Below, piece after piece: positions 1 through 6,051 of a stretch of DNA of 7,764 nt. The notes under the pieces were generated by a model. It made no database searches and was not told the DNA's origin. It was given only the letters and a program-made list of their open reading frames with translations. The DNA comes from SIG588 sp045654545. Its GTDB lineage: Bacteria > Bacillota > Clostridia > Oscillospirales > Acutalibacteraceae. The position numbers were made by a program, and so were the translations under genes. The stretch lies in NCBI GenBank assembly GCA_045654545.1, contig JAZONO010000044.1, positions 1-7,764 of the forward strand, given 5' to 3'. The first letter of the stretch is position 1. Each line of letters starts with the position of its first letter.

Positions 1-1
1 T

Positions 2-118
2 GATTCAAGTTACTTTGGAAAAATATTTTTACGAAAGTATAAAATGACACCACTTCAATATAAAAAATGGATGCGTTCCGAAGCAATAGACAATCCATTC
101 AATCAATTTGCGTTTTGA
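2..118 (+). CDS. AraC-family transcriptional regulator, C-terminal end only (5' truncated by window)
   Basis: Reading from base 2 gives 38 codons and a TGA stop, with no start inside the window. The translation begins with SSYFGKIFLRKYKMTPLQYK, which matches the second helix-turn-helix of AraC/XylS regulators, where the family pattern is a YF..xF dyad followed by KxxxxMTPxxYR. In that family this segment is the DNA-recognition half of a roughly 100-residue C-terminal domain; the ligand-sensing N-terminal part would lie to the left of the window. After the YK there is a tail of about 17 residues ending in FAF. The codons are strongly AT-rich, unlike all other genes here, which suggests the gene belongs to an acquired element rather than to the guaA neighbourhood. 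The family call is fairly secure from the motif; what it regulates cannot be seen. Confidence 0.8.
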   Translation, partial: DSSYFGKIFLRKYKMTPLQYKKWMRSEAIDNPFNQFAF

Positions 119-151
119 ATTGTTTTTGTTAAAGCTACAAACAAAAAATTA

Positions 152-181
152 GCGGCAGAGAGGTGTTAATCTCCCTGCCGC
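152..181 (-). terminator. Hairpin with T-run on the minus strand, likely intrinsic terminator
   Basis: GCGGCAG at 152-158 pairs with CTGCCGC at 175-181. The stem continues with GAG/CTC after one A-C mismatch and closes on an 8-base loop. Read on the minus strand the stem is followed by TAATTTTTTG, a good U-tract. On the plus strand it lies about 30 bases past the AraC-type stop but lacks a clear U-run, so it may serve mainly leftward transcription or be weakly bidirectional. Confidence 0.6.
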
Positions 182-264
182 CATTCTCGTTTAGGTGTAA
201 AGTATATCGTGATTTACGATTTCTGTATTATCAAGGTTCTAAATAAAGTTAATGACTAACAAAA

Positions 265-306
265 AAAGAGCTAACAGACTTTGTAACAAAAATCTGTTAG
301 CTCTTT
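265..306 (-). terminator. Strong 14-bp hairpin, likely intrinsic terminator downstream of guaA
   Basis: AAAGAGCTAACAGA at 265-278 is perfectly complementary to 293-306, leaving a 14-base loop (279-292) that itself contains a short TTTGT/ACAAA repeat. On the minus strand the stem runs into an unbroken T-run and then GTTAG, fitting a rho-independent terminator for leftward transcription coming out of guaA. The plus-strand side ends in TTTATTTAT and could also stop rightward transcripts. It lies on the AT-rich side of the guaA junction. Confidence 0.7.
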
Positions 307-327
307 ATTTATGAATAATCTGAAATT

Positions 328-345
328 GTTGTCAAAACGTTGTCA
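328..345. repeat. Pair of GTTGTCA direct repeats, possible integrase arm-type sites
   Basis: GTTGTCA occurs at 328-334 and again at 339-345, an 11-base period (one helical turn), about 60 bases from the putative guaA core site. Short direct repeats in this position, inside an element and close to its core site, are typical arm-type binding sites for tyrosine recombinases. The repeat is seen directly; the integrase role is inference. Confidence 0.45.
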
Positions 346-346
346 C

Positions 347-390
347 GAGGCTTTTTCAAGCCTCAAAAACCCAGTGCTTATGCGGGTTTT
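347..390. other. Two adjacent inverted repeats beside the guaA stop
   Basis: GAGGCTT (347-353) pairs with AAGCCTC (358-364) around a 4-base loop, followed immediately by AAAACCC (366-372) pairing with GGGTTTT (384-390) around 11 bases. Because they start within about 20 bases of the guaA stop they could help terminate guaA transcription. They could equally be recombination-protein sites near an element end. Neither has an ideal U-tract, so I do not call them terminators. Confidence 0.5.
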
Positions 391-404
391 CAGCGTTTTT
401 GGTA

Positions 405-1391
405 TTATTCCCACTCGGTCGTACCGCTCGGCTTCGGGGTGAGTTCCATCACCACGCGGTTGATGCCGTCCACCTCATGGGTGATGCGGTCGGTGATGTG
501 GTGCAGCAGGGCATAAGGGATCTCTTCGATGGTGGCGCTCATCGCATCGGTGGTGTTCACCGCACGGATGATGGCCGGCCAGCCTTCGTAACGCTTGCCG
601 TCTTTCACGCCCACGCTGGTGAAGTCCGGCACGGCGATGAAATACTGCCACACATGTTTTGCGAGGCCGCTCTTGTCAAACTCTTCGCGCAGAATGGCAT
701 CCGCCTCGCGCAGGGCGTGCAGACGGTCACGGGTGATGGCACCCAGGCAACGCACGCCCAAGCCCGGGCCGGGGAACGGCTGACGGTCCACCATGGAGGA
801 GGGAAGGCCGAGCGCACGGCCGACTTCGCGCACTTCATCTTTATACAGCAGGCGGACAGGTTCCACCAAGCCCTCAAAATGGATGTCCTCCGGCAGACCG
901 CCCACGTTGTGGTGCGCTTTCACACCGTCGCTTTCCAAAATGTCGGGATAGATGGTGCCCTGTGCCAGGAAGGACACGTCGGTCAACTTGCGCGCTTCTT
1001 CCTCGAACACGCGGACAAATTCGCCGCCGATGATCTTACGCTTGGTTTCGGGATCCGCCACACCGGCGAGTTTGTCCAGAAAACGGTCGGTCGCATCGAT
1101 GTACACGAGGTTCGCATCCAACCCGTTTTGGAAGATCTCGATCACCTGCTCGCTTTCGCCCTTACGCATCAAGCCGTGATTCACGTGCACGCACACGAGC
1201 TGTTTGCCGATGGCCTTGATGAGTAACGCCGCGACGACCGACGAATCCACGCCGCCCGACAGCGCCAACAACACCTTTTTGTTGCCGACCTGCTCGCGCA
1301 CCTCGGCCACTTGCTCGGCAATAAACGCTTCGGCGAGGGCGGGGGTGGTGATACGCTCCATGTTGTCGGGACGTTTGTAATTCAGTTGCAT
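405..1391 (-). CDS. guaA: GMP synthase ATP-pyrophosphatase subunit (no glutaminase domain)
   Basis: The 328-residue product is the C-terminal half of GMP synthase, which adenylates XMP and aminates it to GMP in the last step of guanine nucleotide synthesis. The N-type PP-loop SGGVDSS is at residues 45-51, followed by VHVNHGLMRKGE (68-79). QGTIYPDILESD, the FPGPGLGVR dimerisation-domain segment and the closing ...TTEWE are all present. The usual bacterial enzyme is about 510-525 residues with an N-terminal class I glutamine amidotransferase domain; that domain is wholly missing. A separate glutaminase subunit or free ammonia would have to supply nitrogen, as in the two-subunit archaeal enzymes. 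I chose ATG 1391 because GGAGGG lies 7 bases upstream. The same frame extends to 1493, but that start would place the promoter and ribosome binding site inside the gene. The gene has its own promoter (1438-1466). Confidence 0.93.
   Translation of the reverse strand: MQLNYKRPDNMERITTPALAEAFIAEQVAEVREQVGNKKVLLALSGGVDSSVVAALLIKAIGKQLVCVHVNHGLMRKGESEQVIEIFQNGLDANLVYIDATDRFLDKLAGVADPETKRKIIGGEFVRVFEEEARKLTDVSFLAQGTIYPDILESDGVKAHHNVGGLPEDIHFEGLVEPVRLLYKDEVREVGRALGLPSSMVDRQPFPGPGLGVRCLGAITRDRLHALREADAILREEFDKSGLAKHVWQYFIAVPDFTSVGVKDGKRYEGWPAIIRAVNTTDAMSATIEEIPYALLHHITDRITHEVDGINRVVMELTPKPSGTTEWE
406..416 (-). other. Putative attachment (att) core at the guaA 3' end: GAGTGGGAATA
   Basis: The last codons of guaA, Glu-Trp-Glu-stop, read GAG TGG GAA TAA on the minus strand. 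They contain the 11-base sequence GAGTGGGAATA known as the guaA insertion site of Tn5801-like elements and other guaA-targeting islands. Recombination there restores the guaA stop codon. The abrupt change to AT-rich, differently coding DNA immediately beyond the site supports an occupied junction. No second copy was found by eye in the window, so the other element end would lie to the left of base 1. An unoccupied guaA would show the same 11 bases because they encode conserved residues, so composition and context carry the inference. Confidence 0.6.
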
Positions 1392-1437
1392 GGGGATCCC
1401 TCCGTTTTCAAATTCAAACACAGTTTTTAACATGGAT

Positions 1438-1466
1438 ATTATACGCGCTTTTTTGCGGAAATGCAA
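1438..1466 (-). promoter_or_regulatory. Sigma-A-type promoter of guaA
   Basis: On the minus strand TTGCAT (1461-1466), a 17-base spacer and a perfect TATAAT (1438-1443) precede guaA. Transcription would begin near 1431, giving a leader of about 40 bases. That is too short for a purine riboswitch. Confidence 0.8.
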
Positions 1467-1526
1467 GATATTTGCCGCATAACACCCTTCCAAAATTTAA
1501 AAAACTCCGCCGCAAAAAATACAACA

Positions 1527-2003
1527 TTACGCACAAATCGCCGCAAAGGTGGCCGAAACCGCCCGTGCCAGATCCTGCGGCGACAAAAAGATCTGTGCGC
1601 CGAGCCGACCGCCGCTGATGATCACGGTGGAAAACGCTTCGGCCGAGGAATCGATCACGGTGGGGAACGCCTTTTTCATGCCCAGCGGCGACACACCGCC
1701 GCGCACGTACCCCGTCAGCGCGTTGATCTCCTTCACGGGGATGAGGCTGACACTTTTTTCGCCCACCGCCACCGCCGCCGCTTTCAGATCCACCTCGGCG
1801 GCAATGGGGATCACAAACACGTAGTGGCCGCCGCTTTTGCCCACGGCGACCAGTGTCTTGAAGGAGGAGGCATACGGTTGTCCCAACATATCCGCGATCT
1901 GCACCGCATCGTGAAACTCCTCGCAGGGGTAGAGATTCAACTCATACGGGATCTTCAACCGATCCAAAATGCGCATGGCGTTGGTTTTCACTTCTTTTGC
2001 CAT
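1527..2003 (-). CDS. ybaK: YbaK/EbsC-type Cys-tRNA(Pro) deacylase
   Basis: The 158-residue product has the full length and fold signature of the YbaK/ProX editing family, cytoplasmic proteins that hydrolyse mischarged Cys-tRNA(Pro) (or related misacylated tRNAs). Family features visible are KTNAMRILDRLKIPYEL at the N-terminus, HDAVQIADMLG (31-41), FKTLV with the expected functional lysine at residue 49, the VFVIP strand, and GYVRGGVSPLGMKK near residues 98-111. The start ATG at 2003 has GAGGGG just upstream, overlapping the TGA of the preceding 60-residue gene. The 10-base gap suggests the two are translated from one message. Exact tRNA specificity cannot be read from sequence, and an Ala- or Pro-editing relative is possible. 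No clear terminator is seen after it, so some transcription may run into guaA. Confidence 0.92.
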   Translation of the reverse strand: MAKEVKTNAMRILDRLKIPYELNLYPCEEFHDAVQIADMLGQPYASSFKTLVAVGKSGGHYVFVIPIAAEVDLKAAAVAVGEKSVSLIPVKEINALTGYVRGGVSPLGMKKAFPTVIDSSAEAFSTVIISGGRLGAQIFLSPQDLARAVSATFAAICA

Positions 2004-2013
2004 AACCTACCCC

Positions 2014-2196
2014 TCAATTCTGTCGGCGCACGATGGTGTATTCGTCACCCGGACGGAAGAACGGGCAGGTGCGCGTGTTGTGCCCAAACTGCCGCGCCAC
2101 GTCATCCTCGTCCATGGCATCGGATGCGGAACACAACCACTCTTCAAACTCGTCGTCGTAATACAAATGCATACACTGTTCGCACAAGGCGTCCAT
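2014..2196 (-). CDS. Small Cys-rich protein, resembles DUF6472 family
   Basis: The 60-residue product starts MDALCEQCMHLYYDDEFEEW and ends in PFFRPGDEYTIVRRQN. It carries a CxxC pair (residues 5 and 8) and two further cysteines near residues 22 and 44, a pattern suited to binding one metal ion. It is very acidic in the middle (DAMDEDDVARQF). The combination of CEQC, DEDDVARQ, a CPFF/CPYF segment and a GDEYxIVRxQ tail is what I recall of DUF6472, short uncharacterised proteins of Clostridia; I could not check this. ATG 2196 is chosen because AGGGGG sits about 7 bases upstream. The frame extends to 2259, but that would run the gene through the 2218-2242 hairpin. It is probably co-transcribed with the downstream ybaK-type gene. 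Function is unknown; a structural zinc site is an inference. Confidence 0.8.
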   Translation of the reverse strand: MDALCEQCMHLYYDDEFEEWLCSASDAMDEDDVARQFGHNTRTCPFFRPGDEYTIVRRQN

Positions 2197-2217
2197 AAAT
2201 ATACCCCCTAAAAAGGC

Positions 2218-2242
2218 AAGGCGAAGGAGGTCCCTTCGCCTT
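2218..2242 (-). terminator. 10-bp hairpin after the ligase gene: terminator or attenuator
   Basis: AAGGCGAAGG (2218-2227) is perfectly complementary to CCTTCGCCTT (2233-2242) with a 5-base loop. On the minus strand it is followed by GCCTTTTTA, a modest U-tract. It lies 25 bases past the ligase stop and 21 bases before the ATG of the 60-residue gene. It is thus both the end signal of the ligase message and part of any leader read into the downstream pair. Confidence 0.7.
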
Positions 2243-2267
2243 AGGTTTCGCACGCTCACCCTACTCG

Positions 2268-3905
2268 TTACTTAATTTCGTTTTGTTGCGCCACCAAGCG
2301 GTCGCCGCAATAGCGTTCACGCAGGCGCGGCTTTTCGATCTTGCCGGTGGGGTTGCGCGACATGTCCGCAAAAATGATCTTGCGGGGGCGCATATACCGC
2401 GGCATGGACAGGCAGAAGTCTGCCACTTCCTCCTCGGTGAGGGTGTAGCCTTCCTTCACTTCAATGATGGCGGCGGCAATTTCGCCCAGACGTTTATCCG
2501 GCAGACCGATCACGGCGGCATCCTTCACCGCTTCGATCTTACGCAACACGTTTTCGATCTGCACGGGATACAGGTTTTCACCGCCCGTGATGATGACGTC
2601 CTTCTTGCGGTCCACGAGATAGATGAAGCCATCCTCGTCGCATTCCGCCATATCGCCCGTGTACAGCCAGCCGTCACGCAGGGTCTCGGCGGTGGCTTTT
2701 TCGTCTTTGTAATAGCAGGTCATCACGCCGGGGCCGCGCAAAATGAGTTCGCCCACGTCACCTTGTGCCACGTCGTTGCCGTTTTCATCCACGATACGCG
2801 TCTCCCAACCGAGCCCGGCCTTGCCGATGGCGCCCACCTTGTGGATGTTTTCCACACCCAGGTGCACCGCACCGGGACCGATGGATTCGGACAGACCGTA
2901 GTTGGTGTCGTATTGATGATGGGGGAAGCGGTCCTGCCACCGCTTGATGAGCGAGGGAGGAACAGGCTGTGCACCGATGTGCATCAACCGCCAGCAATCC
3001 AGCGAATAGTTAGCAGGATCAATATCACCGCGATCCATGGAATCCAAAATATCCTGTGCCCACGGCACCAGCAACCACACGATGGTGCACTGCTCTTCCG
3101 ACACGGCTTGCAAGATCCATTCGGGCTTGATACCGGTGAGCAACACCGCACGACTGCCGGCAAGTAAACTGCCGAACCAGTGCATTTTTGCACCCGTGTG
3201 ATACAGCGGCGGAATGCACAAGAACACGTCGTCACGGGTCTGCCCGTGATGCGCCCGCTCCACCTTGCACGCATGGGAGAGGCTTTCGTGGTTGTGCAAA
3301 ATCGCCTTCGGAAAACCCGTGGTGCCCGAGGAGAAATAGATCGCCGCATCGTCCGCTTCGGTGAGCGGCACCTGCGGTGCACAATCCGCGCAATAGCCGA
3401 CCAAGCGATCGTAACTTTCCGCAAAGGAGGGGCAATCGTCCCCCACGTAGAAGGAATAGCGCACGCGCGGCAGGGAATCGCAGATGGATTCCACACGACC
3501 GATGAATTCCGGCCCGAAGATGAGCACGTCCGCATCCGCCAGTTGCAGGCAATAGCGAATTTCATCCGCCGCATAACGGTAGTTCAGCGGCACGGCGAGG
3601 GCGCCGGCCTTCAACACACCGAAATAGATCGGCAACCATTCCAGACAGTTCATCAACAAGATCGCCACTTTATCGCCCTTACGGATCCCGCGCGAAAGCA
3701 ACAGGTTTGCCAAGCGGTTGGCCTTTTTATCAAACGCATCCCACGTCAATTCCGAACGGAACGGCTCACGCGCATTCGACTGAATGAGCGGATACTCCTT
3801 CCACGTCATGTGCTTTTCTTCCGGCAGGCGAGGGTTCAACTCCACCAACGCAACCTCTTGCCCGAATTCACGGGCGTTGCGTTCCAACAGTTCTGTAATC
3901 GGCAT
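2268..3905 (-). CDS. AMP-dependent acyl-CoA synthetase / ligase
   Basis: The 545-residue product is a complete class I adenylate-forming enzyme, activating a carboxylic acid with ATP and probably transferring it to CoA. In order: the N-terminal domain with LTWDAFDKKANRLANLL (53-69), the P-loop YFSSGTTGFPKA (190-201), PPLYHTGAKMHW (232-243), NYGLSE (335-340) and GWLYTGD (412-418). Then come the hinge/A8 segment DRKKDVI followed by GGENLYP (432-447), and NPTGK with the catalytic lysine at 522. No signal peptide or membrane segment is visible, so it should be cytosolic. GGENLYP resembles medium- and long-chain acyl-CoA synthetases and CaiC-like ligases more than acetyl-CoA synthetase, but the substrate cannot be assigned and no pathway partner is adjacent. 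ATG 3905 follows AGGAGG with 7-8 bases between; an in-frame ATG at 3926 would put that ribosome binding site inside the gene. Confidence 0.9.
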   Translation of the reverse strand: MPITELLERNAREFGQEVALVELNPRLPEEKHMTWKEYPLIQSNAREPFRSELTWDAFDKKANRLANLLLSRGIRKGDKVAILLMNCLEWLPIYFGVLKAGALAVPLNYRYAADEIRYCLQLADADVLIFGPEFIGRVESICDSLPRVRYSFYVGDDCPSFAESYDRLVGYCADCAPQVPLTEADDAAIYFSSGTTGFPKAILHNHESLSHACKVERAHHGQTRDDVFLCIPPLYHTGAKMHWFGSLLAGSRAVLLTGIKPEWILQAVSEEQCTIVWLLVPWAQDILDSMDRGDIDPANYSLDCWRLMHIGAQPVPPSLIKRWQDRFPHHQYDTNYGLSESIGPGAVHLGVENIHKVGAIGKAGLGWETRIVDENGNDVAQGDVGELILRGPGVMTCYYKDEKATAETLRDGWLYTGDMAECDEDGFIYLVDRKKDVIITGGENLYPVQIENVLRKIEAVKDAAVIGLPDKRLGEIAAAIIEVKEGYTLTEEEVADFCLSMPRYMRPRKIIFADMSRNPTGKIEKPRLRERYCGDRLVAQQNEIK

Positions 3906-3942
3906 TTCGGGTCCTCCTGTGACCAAAGGTTGTAATAAAAAG

Positions 3943-3971
3943 AGTATACTCGCTTTTTGTCAAAAGGTCAA
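3943..3971 (-). promoter_or_regulatory. Promoter of the acyl-CoA synthetase gene
   Basis: On the minus strand TTGACC (3966-3971), a 17-base spacer and TATACT (3943-3948) lie about 40 bases upstream of the ATG, predicting a start near 3936. A second TTGACA sits inside the spacer and would pair less well with TTTTAT. The sequence immediately upstream is AT-rich. Confidence 0.75.
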
Positions 3972-4012
3972 GCAAAATTTTAGCGCTTTTAACCGTGAAA
4001 GCAAAAAGGCGG

Positions 4013-4041
4013 TTGCGCCCTCTGTATAAATATGGTATGAT
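4013..4041 (+). promoter_or_regulatory. Likely promoter of the DUF2079-type gene
   Basis: TTGCGC (4013-4018), a 17-base spacer and TATGAT (4036-4041) give a plausible sigma-A promoter firing right, with a start near 4048 and a leader of about 70 bases. A second TATAAT at 4077-4082 lacks a good -35 at 17 bases, so I prefer this one. It is divergent from the ligase promoter, with about 40 bases between their -35 boxes. Confidence 0.6.
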
Positions 4042-4075
4042 AGGGTGAGAAAATGAAAAACCGCGTTACCGACGG

Positions 4076-4094
4076 GTATAATAAGGTATTATAC
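4076..4094. promoter_or_regulatory. Perfect 8-3-8 palindrome in the leader, operator-like
   Basis: GTATAATA, then AGG, then TATTATAC: the two arms are exactly complementary. It sits downstream of the predicted start and about 10 bases before the ribosome binding site of the membrane-protein gene. This is the size and symmetry of a dimeric repressor site. Each strand also reads TATAAT within it, so a -10 role is an alternative. As RNA the AU-rich stem would be weak. Confidence 0.45.
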
Positions 4095-4117
4095 ATAATA
4101 GAGAGGAGGGCGACTGA

Positions 4118-5929
4118 ATGAAAGGACTCGCACAAGTGGGCAAGGCGTTGCGCCGCATTGCACCGTCGCAATGGGTGCAGGCGTTCCTCGGCGTGTGGCT
4201 GTGGGCGGCCGCAGTGGTGGTGCTGTGGCGAAAGGATGCCTTTTGGCACATCCCCTTCGGGCAGAACATTCCGCTTTGGCCGGCGCTTTCGGTGGTGTGT
4301 TTCGGCGGCTTGCTGGTGGTGGCGATGGCGGCATGGCTTCCGCAATGGAAATGGGCACCGCGCACCGCGGTGAGCGGTGTGTGCGCGTTGGCATTCGCCC
4401 TTTCTGCCAAAATGGAAGGGGTGCGGAGTTTATACCTCTTCTTGGTGCTGACGGCGATTACGGGTTTGGTGTTCTGTTATGTCAAACAGCAGGATCTGCT
4501 CTCCATGCCGCGGTTGCGTGTGCCGCGTGGCGTGCCCCTTGCGTTTTGTGGGGGTATGTTTTTGGCGACGGCGGCGGTACTGTCGGTGTTCGGTTGCCTG
4601 CGCCACGCCGCCTATATAACCCCCAATTTCGATTTCGGCATCTTCTGCCAGATGTTCCACAACATGAAAGAAACGGGGTTGCCGCTGACCACCTGCGAGC
4701 GCAACGGCTTGCTTTCCCACTTTGCGGTGCACATTTCCCCGATCTATTACGTGCTGTTGCCGTTTTACATGGTGTTCCCCTCGCCTTACACGCTGGCGAT
4801 CGGACAAGCGGTGGTGGTGGCGAGCGGTGTGTTTCCGCTCTTTTTGATTGCGAAGAAAAAAGGGCTGTCGGACAAGACCTGCATGGTGCTGTCGCTTCTC
4901 TATGCCACCTATCCCGTGCTGTCCACGGGGTGCAACTACGACCTGCACGAAAACTGCTTTTTGGTGCCGTTGCTTTTGTGGATGTTCTGCGCCTATGAAT
5001 ACAAAAAGACGGCGTGGCTGTTTGCGGCGGCGTTCGCCGTGTTTACGGTGAAGGAAGATGCCACCGTGTTTGTGGGGATCTTCGGGTTGTACGTGATGGC
5101 GGCACACCGCGATTGGCGGCGCGGCACAATGCTCATCGGGTTGGCACTTTTGTGGTTTGCGGCGGCGCTGTGGTTGCTGGACACCTTTGGCACGGGCGGC
5201 ATGGTGACCCGTTACAGCGACTATCAATACAACGACGGCGGTCTTTGGTCGATGGTGAAAACCATGGTGGTCAATCCGGGACTGTTCTTGAGCCGGCTGT
5301 TTTACGGCACGGAGGAAGCCCCCTTCGGCAAACTGTGGTATCTGGTGCAGACGGTGTTGCCGCTTGCCGCGTTGCTGTTCAGCGGCAAACACGTGGCGCG
5401 GTACGTGCTGTTCCTGCCCGTGGTGGTGAACCTCTTGTCCAATTGGGTGTATCAATACGACATCGGGTTCCAATATTCTTTCGGCGTGGCGGCGTTCTTG
5501 CTGTATACTTGCGTGCTGAACGCGGCGGATTACCAACCGCCTGCACGGCGCAGCGCGGTGGCGTGGACGGCACTCGCCACCGTGATGTTGTATGCCATGG
5601 TGTTCTGGCCATCGGTACAGGGGGCGGTCACCCGTTTTGAGGATAACCGAGAAACCTGCCGCAAAATGGATGCCGCCTTGGCATTGGTGCCGGAGGATGC
5701 CTCGGTGACCTGTTCCACCTTCCTGTTGCCGCATCTGGCGCAACGGGAGGTGCTGTATGAAGATTTTTATCATCTGCAAACCGATACGGAGTATGCCGTG
5801 ATCGACCTGCGTCCCGGCTACCGTGACAGTTCCTTTGATCAGGTGTTGACACGGTATACGGATGCGGATTACACCGCTGTGTTGTATGAACACGACGTGG
5901 TGGCGGTGTTGAAAGCACCGGAGAAATAA
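4118..5929 (+). CDS. Multi-pass membrane protein, DUF2079 / GT-C-like family
   Basis: The 603-residue product is an integral membrane protein with roughly a dozen hydrophobic spans between about residues 20 and 500 (for example 20-37, 53-73, 105-122, 140-159, 207-225). A soluble C-terminal tail of about 100 residues (AALALVPEDASVTCSTF... to the end) follows. Landmarks matching my recollection of DUF2079 are the first large loop with NFDFGIFCQMFHNM (170-183), SHFAVHISPIYYVLLPFY (200-217), the YDLHENCF segment, and KEDATVF. GT-C glycosyltransferases use a lipid-linked sugar donor and carry a catalytic acid in the first outer loop; D172 is the natural candidate. That makes envelope glycosylation plausible but unproven, as no DUF2079 acceptor is evident here. 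GGAGGG precedes the ATG by 8 bases. The gene stands alone, with promoter upstream and terminator downstream. Many antisense reading frames overlap it; they are shadows of its GC-rich codons. Confidence 0.88.
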   Translation: MKGLAQVGKALRRIAPSQWVQAFLGVWLWAAAVVVLWRKDAFWHIPFGQNIPLWPALSVVCFGGLLVVAMAAWLPQWKWAPRTAVSGVCALAFALSAKMEGVRSLYLFLVLTAITGLVFCYVKQQDLLSMPRLRVPRGVPLAFCGGMFLATAAVLSVFGCLRHAAYITPNFDFGIFCQMFHNMKETGLPLTTCERNGLLSHFAVHISPIYYVLLPFYMVFPSPYTLAIGQAVVVASGVFPLFLIAKKKGLSDKTCMVLSLLYATYPVLSTGCNYDLHENCFLVPLLLWMFCAYEYKKTAWLFAAAFAVFTVKEDATVFVGIFGLYVMAAHRDWRRGTMLIGLALLWFAAALWLLDTFGTGGMVTRYSDYQYNDGGLWSMVKTMVVNPGLFLSRLFYGTEEAPFGKLWYLVQTVLPLAALLFSGKHVARYVLFLPVVVNLLSNWVYQYDIGFQYSFGVAAFLLYTCVLNAADYQPPARRSAVAWTALATVMLYAMVFWPSVQGAVTRFEDNRETCRKMDAALALVPEDASVTCSTFLLPHLAQREVLYEDFYHLQTDTEYAVIDLRPGYRDSSFDQVLTRYTDADYTAVLYEHDVVAVLKAPEK

Positions 5930-5937
5930 AGAAAACT

Positions 5938-5955
5938 ACCCACCGTACGGTGGGT
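5938..5955. terminator. 18-base perfect palindrome, probable remnant of a split terminator
   Basis: ACCCACCGT is followed directly by its complement ACGGTGGGT, eight bases past the membrane-protein stop. As RNA it would form a 7-bp stem with a GUAC loop. It lacks its own T-run, but the right half recurs at 6237-6248 directly before TTTTTT, suggesting the hairpin and its U-tract were once contiguous. Confidence 0.5.
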
Positions 5956-5957
5956 GG
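5946..5957 (+). repeat. 12-base direct repeat TACGGTGGGTGG, left copy
   Basis: An identical copy lies at 6237-6248. The two copies bracket the 279-base stretch containing the terminator hairpin and the MITE-like element, as a target duplication or recombination scar would. See the paired entry. Confidence 0.75.
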
Positions 5958-5973
5958 AGTTAGGGATAAAATT

Positions 5974-6007
5974 AGAGAGGATGTATCGTCGAACATACAT
6001 CCTCTCT
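5974..6007 (+). terminator. Intrinsic terminator of the membrane-protein gene
   Basis: AGAGAGGATGTAT (5974-5986) is perfectly complementary to 5995-6007 with an 8-base loop. It is followed on the plus strand by GTTTGTTTTGTG, an interrupted but adequate U-tract. It sits 45 bases past the stop codon. It is the only complete stem plus U-tract close behind the gene. Confidence 0.8.
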
Positions 6008-6051
6008 GTTTGTTTTGTGAATATTCACACCACTTCGAAAGTGGCTGTGAC

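Larger units (their letters stand above)
119..404. other. AT-rich intergenic segment between the AraC-type gene and guaA
   Basis: No coding region is visible in either strand across these 286 bases; the minus strand is closed by stops in all three frames. The segment contains three hairpins (152-181, 265-306, 347-364), a short inverted repeat (366-372 with 384-390) and two GTTGTCA direct repeats. Composition is about one-third GC, which changes abruptly to about 60% inside guaA. It is best read as the terminal non-coding part of an integrated element together with transcription stop signals. Confidence 0.7.

Noticed and set aside
119..404. Small gene or integrase end in the AT-rich gap
   Set aside because: Stops occur in all minus frames within a few codons around 200-260, and no plus frame has a start with a ribosome binding site and a meaningful length.
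399..1226. 275-codon open frame on the plus strand
   Set aside because: It is antisense to guaA, whose motifs are complete. The translation is His/Ala/Gly-rich with no recognisable domain, the typical shadow of a GC-rich gene.
1391..1470. Guanine (purine) riboswitch upstream of guaA
   Set aside because: The leader is only about 40 bases and shows none of the conserved junction or loop sequences.
1392..1493. 34-residue N-terminal extension of guaA
   Set aside because: It would run through a perfect TATAAT promoter and the GGAGGG site. The extra residues resemble no part of the family.
2283..3167. Plus-strand open frames across the ligase (this one and 3180-3935)
   Set aside because: They are the reverse complement of conserved ligase motifs and have no independent start signals or recognisable domains.
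4430..5893. 487-codon open frame on the minus strand
   Set aside because: It is antisense to the membrane-protein gene. It gives a His/Arg/Gln-rich string with no family signal and no ribosome binding site, whereas the plus strand has coherent membrane spans.
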